From contig CAMJAZ010000015.1 of NCBI GenBank assembly GCA_946403735.1, positions 1 through 11,562 of the forward strand: a DNA stretch of 11,562 bases, given 5' to 3'. The DNA comes from an uncultured Selenomonadales bacterium. Its GTDB lineage: Bacteria; Bacillota; Negativicutes; Selenomonadales; Selenomonadaceae. Below the pieces are notes generated by a model. That model searched no databases. It was not told the origin of the DNA and saw only the letters and a list, made by a program, of their open reading frames with translations. Both the position numbers and the translations under genes were made by a program. Position 1 is the stretch's first letter. The number at the start of each line of letters is the position of its first letter. Positions 6,079 to 11,562 of this stretch are shown here, piece by piece.

Positions 6079-7284
6079 ATGAAAAAATTCGTATATAAAG
6101 GTTACAACGGAAAATCGATTGTACAAACTGGTACGCTTGAGGCGGAAGATTACGCGACGGCTTACGCGGCGTTGCTCTATCAAGGCGTAACTGTTGTCAG
6201 CTTAAAGCAGGAACGTTTAAGCTTATCGAAATTTATTTCAGGCTGGATAATGCGCTGGCAAATCGGCGGACGTTGGATTTCAGTGTTTTTACGCGAATTA
6301 AGCGTAATGCTCGGTTCAATGACAATTCACAACGCACTTGAAATATTGGCTAAAGCTTCACGCGGTCACGTTTCCGAAAAAATTTTGAATGACTTATCAA
6401 TAACAGTTGGCGGCGGCGAAAACTTTAGCGACGCTCTTAGACGCCACGCAGTGATTTTCCCTGAAGATGTAATTCAGACGATTGAAATTGCAGAGGAAAG
6501 CGGAAAGACGCAGGAAGTTTTTAAAAGTTTGGCTGAACGGCTTGAACGAAGTTACACGACAAGCCGAAAAGTTCGTAACGCGATGTATTATCCCGTAGCA
6601 GTTTTTATCGCGGCGATAATTGCGGCAGTCATAATGATTAACGTTACCTTGCCAGTCTTTGAATCTTTTTACAGTGACAACGGCGGAGAATTGCCATTGA
6701 TAACTTTCATTTTATTGCACGGCGGAAGATTTTTGACGGAGCATTTAATTTTAATCGCGCTGGGATTTTTCGGCGTGATAATTGCGGCGCTGATGATTTA
6801 CCGCGAAGTTGACGCCGTTAGATTTACCGTCGATAAGTGGAAATTTGAAGTAAAATTTTTCCGTGAAATTGCGTTGAGAAATTTATTTGGACGACTAAGT
6901 TTTTTATTGGAAAGCGGCGTAACTTTAGACGAGGCGCTAAAAATGAGTGCAGGGTCGGGCGAAAATTTATTTTTGCAACGTAGCTTGAGTAATGCAAAAA
7001 TGTCAGTCGAACACGGCGATAATTTGGAAAAAGTTTTGCGGCGAACGATAAAAAAAATTTCCCCGCTGTACTTGGGCTTGATAGCAACAGGCGAAGTGAC
7101 GGGCGAAGTGGTCGAAATGCTAAGGCAATGTGAATCAATGGCAGATTTTGAAATTGAAGAAACATTGCGCGGACTGCCAGCGAAGGCGGAATTGTACGGT
7201 ACACTTTTAGCAGGAGCTATCGTCGCGGCGCTAGTCTTTTCGATAATGTTGCCAATCTTCAATATGTCGGCGTTGAGCTTTTAG
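6079..7284 (+). CDS. Type II secretion / type IV pilus inner-membrane platform protein (GspF/PilC family)
   Basis: GspF/PilC proteins form the inner-membrane platform that couples the assembly ATPase to pseudopilus or pilus growth. The 401-residue product has the normal length and order: an N-terminal FVYKGYNGKSIVQTG block with QGVTVVSL, a first T2SSF domain (about 66-190) containing the IAEESGKTQEVF signature, a membrane helix near 171-192, a second near 222-240, a second T2SSF domain (about 268-392) with LIATGEVTGEVVEM, and a last helix near 373-395. ATG 6079 was chosen because it gives the family N-terminus; an in-frame TTG at 6064 lacks a well-spaced ribosome site. The usual partners (PilB/GspE ATPase, PilT, prepilins) are not in the window. 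It lies 12 bases before rsgA and is probably co-transcribed with it. Secretion and pilus versions cannot be told apart. Confidence 0.9.
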   Translation: MKKFVYKGYNGKSIVQTGTLEAEDYATAYAALLYQGVTVVSLKQERLSLSKFISGWIMRWQIGGRWISVFLRELSVMLGSMTIHNALEILAKASRGHVSEKILNDLSITVGGGENFSDALRRHAVIFPEDVIQTIEIAEESGKTQEVFKSLAERLERSYTTSRKVRNAMYYPVAVFIAAIIAAVIMINVTLPVFESFYSDNGGELPLITFILLHGGRFLTEHLILIALGFFGVIIAALMIYREVDAVRFTVDKWKFEVKFFREIALRNLFGRLSFLLESGVTLDEALKMSAGSGENLFLQRSLSNAKMSVEHGDNLEKVLRRTIKKISPLYLGLIATGEVTGEVVEMLRQCESMADFEIEETLRGLPAKAELYGTLLAGAIVAALVFSIMLPIFNMSALSF

Positions 7285-7296
7285 ATTTTAGGAATT

Positions 7297-8154
7297 ATGA
7301 ACGGACGAGTTATAAAATTTTACAACAGCTTTTTCTTCGTACAAGTCGATGAAGATATAATCCCTTGCAAACTGCGCGGCATCATAAAGCGCGATAAAAA
7401 AGTAGGAAGTTCAGTTTATCCAAATGACTTTGTGGAAATTTCAACGCTTGCCGATAATACGGGCGTCATTGAAAAAGTTTTGCCACGAAAAAGTTTGTTG
7501 AATCGCCCTGCCGTTGCCAACGTCGACAGAGTGATTTTAATTTTTGCCGCCGCTGAACCGAATCTTCACCCGCTACTTTTGGACAGATTTATTGCGCTGG
7601 CTGAATGGTCGCACTTGGACGAAATTATTATCTGCGTAAACAAAATTGATTTAGTCGCCGATAAAAATTTTCTGGCTGAATATGAAAATCTTTATAAAAT
7701 TATTCGTACTTCGACGTTGACAGGTGAAGGCGTTGACGCACTGAAAAATATTTTGTCGACAGGCGTTACAGTCTTTGCAGGTCCTAGCGGCGTCGGCAAA
7801 TCGTCGCTTATGAATGCACTTGACGCGAATTTAAATTTGAAAGTCGGTAAAGTCAGTGAAAAAATTTTGCGCGGCAAACATACGACGCGAATTTCAGAGC
7901 TTATAAAATTTCACGATGGCTACGTAGTTGACACGCCTGGATTTAGTGCGGTGGACTTGAAAGACGCAGGCATCACAAAAAATAATTTGCGGCACTGTTT
8001 CAAAGAATTCACAGAATTTGCGTCGACGTGTAAATTTCTCAACAACTGCAGTCATGACCACGAGCCAAATTGCGGCGTGAGAAATGCCATTGACGCTGGA
8101 AAAATTTTGCGCGGACGTTATGAAAATTATTTAACCCTTTTGAAGGAATTGTGA
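7297..8154 (+). CDS. rsgA: Ribosome small subunit biogenesis GTPase RsgA
   Basis: RsgA is a circularly permuted GTPase that checks late maturation of the 30S subunit. The order of motifs shows the permutation: an N-terminal OB-fold (about 1-65), then G4 as NKID (115-118), G1 as GPSGVGKSS (162-170), G2 around TT at 196-197, G3 as DTPG (212-215), and last the zinc-binding module with C245, C251, H253 and C259. The length of 285 residues is normal. ATG 7297 has an AGGA ribosome site just upstream, with slightly short spacing. It follows the GspF-type gene by 12 bases. The 3' end carries the promoter that serves rodA. Confidence 0.96.
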   Translation: MNGRVIKFYNSFFFVQVDEDIIPCKLRGIIKRDKKVGSSVYPNDFVEISTLADNTGVIEKVLPRKSLLNRPAVANVDRVILIFAAAEPNLHPLLLDRFIALAEWSHLDEIIICVNKIDLVADKNFLAEYENLYKIIRTSTLTGEGVDALKNILSTGVTVFAGPSGVGKSSLMNALDANLNLKVGKVSEKILRGKHTTRISELIKFHDGYVVDTPGFSAVDLKDAGITKNNLRHCFKEFTEFASTCKFLNNCSHDHEPNCGVRNAIDAGKILRGRYENYLTLLKEL

Positions 8155-8167
8155 AATATGCTATAAT
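8139..8167 (+). promoter_or_regulatory. Sigma-70-type promoter for rodA
   Basis: A perfect TATAAT at 8162-8167 is preceded by TTTGAA at 8139-8144 (17-base spacer) or TTGAAG at 8140-8145 (16-base spacer). It straddles the end of rsgA and would start transcription near 8174, exactly where the heptamer array begins, about 63 bases before the rodA start. Confidence 0.65.
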
Positions 8168-8173
8168 ATTTTC

Positions 8174-8222
8174 CTAAAAACTACACGCTAAAAGCTAATC
8201 ATTAAAAGCTAAAAGCTAAAAT
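8174..8222 (+). repeat. Degenerate 7-bp tandem repeat array in the rodA leader
   Basis: Seven back-to-back heptamers with consensus CTAAAAG fill 49 bases. Units at 8188, 8209 and 8216 match it at six or all seven positions, while those at 8181, 8195 and 8202 are more diverged. The array occupies most of the predicted 5' untranslated region, between the promoter and the GGAG ribosome site at 8223-8226. Confidence 0.75.
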
Positions 8223-8236
8223 GGAGTGAAAAAAAT

Positions 8237-9364
8237 TTGCCACTAATTTCTACAGAGCATAAAAGATTTTTGCGGCGCATAGATTTCGTTTTACTATTCG
8301 CGTCGATTGGAATAATAATTTATAGCCTTGTCATAATCAGTAGCGCAACGCACGTCAACACGCCTAGCGAAGAAAGATTTTGGTACGTGCAACGTCAAGG
8401 AATTTTTGCAGTTGTCAACGTAGCTATTGCCGTCTTCATAATGAATTTTGATTATCGCGGATTGCAACAGTACGGGAAGGCGCTTTACATATTCAATTTA
8501 ATAATGCTCCTAGCAGTTATGTTATTCGGTCACGCGGCATTAGGTGCGCAACGTTGGATACAAATCGGATTTATCAGCATTCAGCCTTCAGAATTTTCAA
8601 AGTTGATAATGATAATTTGTTTAGCGTCAGTTTTAGAATCGCGAATGGGCAAATTAGATATGCCGCAAGATTTAATTCCCGTTGCCGCGTATGTTGGCGT
8701 ACCATTTTTTTTAGTTTTGAAACAGCCAGATTTAGGTACGTCGCTAGTTTTTATGGCGATATTTTTAGGAATGGTAATAGCTTGCGGAATAAATTGGAAG
8801 TTGCTAGCGTCAATCGTCGTACTTGGAATTGCCGCAATGCCGCTACTTTGGCAGTTTTTGAAAGATTATCAGAAAATGCGAATAATGGTTTTCCTAGACC
8901 CAAATGTTGACCCGCTAGGTTCGGGCTACCATATAATTCAATCGAAAATTGCTATTGGCTCGGGAATGATATTTGGCAAGGGACTTTTTGAAGGGACGCA
9001 AAGTCAGCTGAACTTTCTGCCAGAAAATCATACGGATTTTATATTTGCAGTCGTCGGTGAAGAATTTGGATTTGTCGGCGCAATAATTTTACTATTTTTG
9101 TACTTGCTTGTACTTTGGCGCGGAATGCAAATTGCCCGCGATGCAAGCGACATTTTCGGCAGACTTTTAGCCGTCGGGATAACGTCAATGTTAGCGTTCC
9201 ACGTCTTAGTAAACGTCGGAATGACGACGGGCATTATGCCCGTGACGGGTATTCCATTGCCGCTTATGAGTTACGGAATTAGTTCATTGACGACGAATAT
9301 TTTAGCGATAGCAATTTTGATGAACATTCACTGGCGAAAACAAAAACTGCTAATGTTCAGTTGA
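8237..9364 (+). CDS. rodA: Rod-shape peptidoglycan glycosyltransferase RodA (SEDS family)
   Basis: RodA is the multi-pass SEDS glycosyltransferase that polymerises lipid II for sidewall growth, working with a class B PBP and MreBCD. RodA-type rather than FtsW-type motifs are visible: QRWIQIGFISIQPSEFSKL (105-123), KQPDLGTS (162-169), GSGYHIIQSKIAIGSG (228-243), and LPENHTDFIFAVVGEE (261-276), which holds the putative catalytic aspartate D267, then MPVTGIPLP (334-342). About ten hydrophobic segments fit the family, and 375 residues is normal. One oddity is SYGISS (345-350) where most SEDS proteins read SYGGSS. The start is TTG 8237, placed 10 bases after GGAG (8223-8226); the nearby ATG at 8221 stops after one codon. 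It has its own promoter and a heptamer-repeat leader. Confidence 0.95.
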   Translation: MPLISTEHKRFLRRIDFVLLFASIGIIIYSLVIISSATHVNTPSEERFWYVQRQGIFAVVNVAIAVFIMNFDYRGLQQYGKALYIFNLIMLLAVMLFGHAALGAQRWIQIGFISIQPSEFSKLIMIICLASVLESRMGKLDMPQDLIPVAAYVGVPFFLVLKQPDLGTSLVFMAIFLGMVIACGINWKLLASIVVLGIAAMPLLWQFLKDYQKMRIMVFLDPNVDPLGSGYHIIQSKIAIGSGMIFGKGLFEGTQSQLNFLPENHTDFIFAVVGEEFGFVGAIILLFLYLLVLWRGMQIARDASDIFGRLLAVGITSMLAFHVLVNVGMTTGIMPVTGIPLPLMSYGISSLTTNILAIAILMNIHWRKQKLLMFS

Positions 9365-9385
9365 AGTCAATCAATTTAAAAAATT

Positions 9386-9414
9386 TTTCAGCCCATTAAA
9401 ATTTATGATACAAT
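9386..9414 (+). promoter_or_regulatory. Probable extended -10 promoter for engB
   Basis: TACAAT at 9409-9414 is preceded by TG one base upstream (TGATACAAT), an extended -10. The -35 region (TTTCAG, 9386-9391) is weak. It lies in the 81-base gap between rodA and engB, with a start of transcription expected near 9421. Confidence 0.45.
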
Positions 9415-9445
9415 GGCGCAAAAAATTTTTTAAGTGGTGATAAAT

Positions 9446-10066
9446 TTGGATAAAAAAATTGTTGTGACGAAGAGCGATTACATAATTTCCGCCGTCAGCA
9501 AGGCGCAATATCCAGCTGAAAGTTTGCCTGAAATTGCTTTTATCGGTCGGTCGAACGTCGGCAAGTCGTCGTTGATAAATTCCCTTTGCAATAGAAAAAA
9601 TCTTGCGCGTACTTCGCAGACTCCTGGCAAGACGCAGACTATAAATTTTTTCCGCGTGACGTTCAAAGTTGATGAGCAGTTGACGCCAATTCATTTAGTC
9701 GATTTGCCTGGCTATGGTTACGCGAAGACTAGCAAAGTTAATCGGCGAATTTGGGCTAAGTTCATCGAAGAATATTTGCTTGCAAGTCAAAATTTAAAAT
9801 TCGTCTGTCAACTTGTCGATATGCGGCATGATTTAATGGACAGCGATAAAAAATTTTTCGCGTGGCTGGTTGAAAAAAATTTGCCCGTCTTAATCGTTAC
9901 GACTAAGGCGGACAAACTTAGTAAAACTGAACAAAAGAAACAGTTGGCGTTGATTCAAAAAACTTTCGGCATTGATGAACTTCCGATTTTACCGTACTCA
10001 TCAAATACAAACGTCGGACGCGCTGAACTGCTAGAAACAATTTTAGATAGCGTTGAGGACAGCTGA
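9446..10066 (+). CDS. engB: Ribosome biogenesis GTPase EngB (YihA/YsxC)
   Basis: EngB is an essential GTPase in many bacteria and helps late assembly of the 50S subunit. Numbering from TTG 9446 (206 residues, usual length), G1 is GRSNVGKSS (34-42), G2 lies in RTSQTPGKTQ (55-64), G3 is DLPG (86-89) followed by YGYAK, G4 is TKAD (153-156), and the G5-like SS is at 185-186. TTG 9446 was chosen because GGTGAT (9436-9441), complementary to the 16S rRNA 3' end, lies just upstream. The in-frame GTG codons at 9434 and 9437 overlap that site and would add 3-4 residues (MVIN-). A separate promoter is likely in the gap after rodA. A bidirectional terminator follows, because the next genes converge. Confidence 0.95.
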   Translation: MDKKIVVTKSDYIISAVSKAQYPAESLPEIAFIGRSNVGKSSLINSLCNRKNLARTSQTPGKTQTINFFRVTFKVDEQLTPIHLVDLPGYGYAKTSKVNRRIWAKFIEEYLLASQNLKFVCQLVDMRHDLMDSDKKFFAWLVEKNLPVLIVTTKADKLSKTEQKKQLALIQKTFGIDELPILPYSSNTNVGRAELLETILDSVEDS

Positions 10067-10086
10067 AAATTTTCTACAAAATAAAA

Positions 10087-10121
10087 GGGACTTGGAAAAA
10101 TTCAAGTCCCAAATTTTTTTT
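10087..10121. terminator. Bidirectional intrinsic terminator between engB and ftsL
   Basis: GGGACTTG (10087-10094) and CAAGTCCC (10103-10110) form a perfect 8-bp stem, extendable by two pairs, with an A-rich loop. On the + strand it is followed by AAATTTTTTTT, strong for engB. On the minus strand it is followed by TTTTAT, weaker but serviceable for the rsmH-ftsL unit. Confidence 0.88.
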
Positions 10122-10149
10122 CGTTCATAATTTTTTTTGTACAAAAATT

Positions 10150-10524
10150 TTAATGTGAGAAATACATTTTCGCAGGTACGCCCATACCTAATTCATCGGC
10201 GGCAATTTGTTTTATACGTTGTGGAGATTTTAATTTAGCAATTTCAATGCGCAAGCGTTCATTTTCCATTTCTACGTACTGCGCTTTATTTTGCGTTTCT
10301 ACAAGCGCGTAGCCACGACTGGCGCTAATTCCGCTACGAATTACGACGAGCATTGCTAACAGCGAAATTATGAGGAATGCCATACGACAACGCGAACGCA
10401 AAAGATGATCCAATTTAGGACGCCCATGAATTAAAGTGAATCTTGCCTCCGTAGCTTTTTCCTCACTGTAAGACGAATGCTCCGAACTATTTGGTAGCGT
10501 TTTCGGCTTGAGTGTTCTCGGCAT
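10150..10524 (-). CDS. ftsL: Cell division protein FtsL-like (FtsL/DivIC family)
   Basis: FtsL is a bitopic divisome protein that works with FtsB/DivIC and FtsQ/DivIB to activate FtsWI. The 124-residue product has a hydrophilic cytoplasmic part (1-47), one membrane helix (about 48-63, MAFLIISLLAMLVVI), a heptad-rich extracytoplasmic coiled coil (about 73-100), and the family ending KSPQRIKQIAADELGM (99-114). Sequence conservation in this family is low, so the call leans on architecture and on its position directly after rsmH. ATG 10524 was chosen over an upstream in-frame start at 10614, which would overlap rsmH, because AAGGAG lies 8 bases before it on the minus strand. The gap to rsmH is 13 bases. 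Normally ftsI and mur genes follow; here the unit ends at a terminator. Confidence 0.88.
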   Translation of the reverse strand: MPRTLKPKTLPNSSEHSSYSEEKATEARFTLIHGRPKLDHLLRSRCRMAFLIISLLAMLVVIRSGISASRGYALVETQNKAQYVEMENERLRIEIAKLKSPQRIKQIAADELGMGVPAKMYFSH

Positions 10525-10537
10525 TTTGATCGCTCCT

Positions 10538-11467
10538 TCACAAAATTTTTTCCGCCGCACGAAGTTTAGCTGACTTCGCACGAGAATTTTTTTCAACTTC
10601 AGCAGACGTAGCAACTTTAGCTTTGCCCAAAATTTTTATTTCTGCGCGGTGGTTACAAATGCAAACTGGAAAATTTTTCGGGCAGATACAATCCCGCGCC
10701 ATATCGTTGAAAGTATTTTTGACGATCCTGTCTTCAAGGGAATGGAAAGTTATAACAGCAATTCGCCCGCCGATTTTAAGACGTTTTACAGCATTAGTCA
10801 AGGCGTCACCCAAAATTTTCAGTTCGCCGTTTACTTCGATCCTAACGGCTTGAAAAACTCTTTTTGCAGGATGACCGCCGCTTGACAATTTCGGCGTAGC
10901 ATTTTCAATCAGCTTGACGAGTTCGCCAGTAGTTTTTATCGGTGAATTTTTTCTCACGTCCACAATTCGCCTTGCAATTCTACCAGAAAATTTTTCTTCG
11001 CCATATTCGCGGAAAATTTTTTTCAAGCTGTCTTCGTCGTAACTGTTGATAACGTCGTAAGCGCTGAAATTTTTCGACCTGTCCATACGCATATCTAGCG
11101 GCGCGTCGTGCATATATGAAAAGCCGCGTTCCGCCGTGTCAATTTGATGAGATGAAACGCCTAAATCCATTAGTACGCCGTCGACTTTGTCAATATTTAG
11201 TGCGTCTAAAATTTTATTCAACGCGCTAAAATTTTCGTGAACAATTTCGACTTTGCATTTCAAGCCCGACAATTTTTTTTCAGCCGCAGTGATAGCGTCA
11301 ACATCTCTGTCAATCCCAATCAGCAAGCCGCCTTCGTTCAACTGCTTACCGATTCGCAGGGAATGACCGCCACCGCCTAGCGTACAGTCCACGTAAACGC
11401 CAGAAGGTTTAACGTTCAGCACGTCGATAACTTCATCGGGCATTACGCTTTCATGTCTAAATTCCAA
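10538..11467 (-). CDS. rsmH: 16S rRNA (cytosine-1402-N4) methyltransferase RsmH (MraW)
   Basis: RsmH methylates N4 of C1402 in the decoding centre of 16S rRNA with SAM. Visible motifs: the N-terminal FRHESVMPDEV, the SAM-binding VDCTLGGGGHS (26-36), GIDRD (51-55), DLGVSS (101-106), ERGFSY and APLDMRMD (122-129), GGHPAKRVFQAVRI (197-210), and TFHSLEDR (240-247). A cysteine-rich segment (C260, C262, C269, C271), seen in many family members, precedes the C-terminal NSRAKSAKLRAAEK. The length of 309 is normal. The start is TTG at 11467-11465, with AAGGAAG about 11 bases upstream on the minus strand; MEFRHESV matches the family N-terminus. mraZ, its usual upstream neighbour, would lie beyond the window edge if present. 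Confidence 0.96.
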   Translation of the reverse strand: MEFRHESVMPDEVIDVLNVKPSGVYVDCTLGGGGHSLRIGKQLNEGGLLIGIDRDVDAITAAEKKLSGLKCKVEIVHENFSALNKILDALNIDKVDGVLMDLGVSSHQIDTAERGFSYMHDAPLDMRMDRSKNFSAYDVINSYDEDSLKKIFREYGEEKFSGRIARRIVDVRKNSPIKTTGELVKLIENATPKLSSGGHPAKRVFQAVRIEVNGELKILGDALTNAVKRLKIGGRIAVITFHSLEDRIVKNTFNDMARDCICPKNFPVCICNHRAEIKILGKAKVATSAEVEKNSRAKSAKLRAAEKIL

Positions 11468-11501
11468 ATAGTTAATCTTCCTTTGTTAGTGAGTAATTTT
11501 A

Positions 11502-11530
11502 ATTGTACATTATTAGTGGCTGTTTATAAA
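11502..11530 (-). promoter_or_regulatory. Possible promoter for rsmH-ftsL
   Basis: Read on the minus strand, TTTATA (11530-11525) and TACAAT (11507-11502) are 17 bases apart, with four and five matches to consensus. It would start transcription about 30 bases before the rsmH start. The region is AT-rich, so chance matches are easy. Confidence 0.35.
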
Positions 11531-11540
11531 CTTAAATGAA

Positions 11541-11562
11541 GTAGGGGCGCGCAAGGACGCGC
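11541..11562. repeat. GC-rich inverted repeat cut by the window edge
   Basis: A sudden GC-rich patch, GTAGGGGCGCGCAAGGACGC and on to the edge, holds GCGCG (11547-11551) and CGCGC (11558-11562) around a 6-base loop. It resembles the left end of dispersed intergenic palindromes beginning GTAGGGGCG that occur in gut bacterial genomes. Only part is visible. Confidence 0.35.

Noticed and set aside
1..11562. Very frequent AAAATTTT-type A/T tracts across the window
   Set aside because: They occur mainly inside genes in K, N, I, F and L codons and match general low-G+C codon preference; no regular phasing was apparent by eye.
1..11562. CRISPR arrays, insertion sequences, tRNA or rRNA genes, attachment sites
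   Set aside because: No repeat-spacer pattern, transposase, terminal inverted repeats, cloverleaf or rRNA motif was found.

Overview
The window is a stretch of bacterial core chromosome with moderately low G+C. It is nearly fully coding and shows no mobile element, tRNA, rRNA or CRISPR array. The order dprA - topA-like - trmFO is the classic Bacillota arrangement. Together with cbiB upstream, a GspF/PilC-type gene, mscL, and rsmH-ftsL, it suggests a Bacillota genome, possibly a diderm lineage such as Negativicutes. That last placement is a weak inference from gene content only. TTG and GTG starts are common (rodA, rsmH, engB, mscL).

Layout, left to right. Positions 1-284 hold the 3' end of a cobalamin-pathway gene (cbiB/cobD). 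The gap up to 545 holds a strong promoter and a perfect terminator about 50 bases apart, which could make a short RNA or an attenuated leader for dprA. Positions 546-4728 are a + strand run of dprA, a topoisomerase I homologue, and trmFO. A promoter plus a terminator-like leader hairpin then precedes mscL and a small secreted protein, and a strong terminator follows at 5967-6003. Next come a type II secretion/type IV pilus platform gene and rsgA, 12 bases apart. After these are rodA behind its own promoter, and engB. A bidirectional terminator at 10087-10121 separates engB from the convergent minus-strand pair rsmH-ftsL, the start of a division and cell-wall (dcw) cluster that is cut short after ftsL.

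The most striking feature is the topA-locus gene. It has an intact reading frame and three intact zinc-finger modules. However, its TOPRIM acidic motif has changed from the family D-x-D-x-E pattern to N-x-D-x-R, the arginine next to the catalytic tyrosine is gone, and both segments that normally build domain II (the arch) appear to be missing. It looks like a retained topoisomerase pseudoenzyme or a strongly repurposed DNA-binding protein sitting between dprA and trmFO.

Other points of interest are two degenerate arrays of 7-bp tandem repeats, one inside the first codons of trmFO and one in the rodA leader. By eye I also found no GGCC and no CCGG tetranucleotide anywhere in the 11.5 kb. MscL ends in a polyproline linker and a zinc ribbon, and is paired with an uncharacterised cysteine-containing secreted protein.
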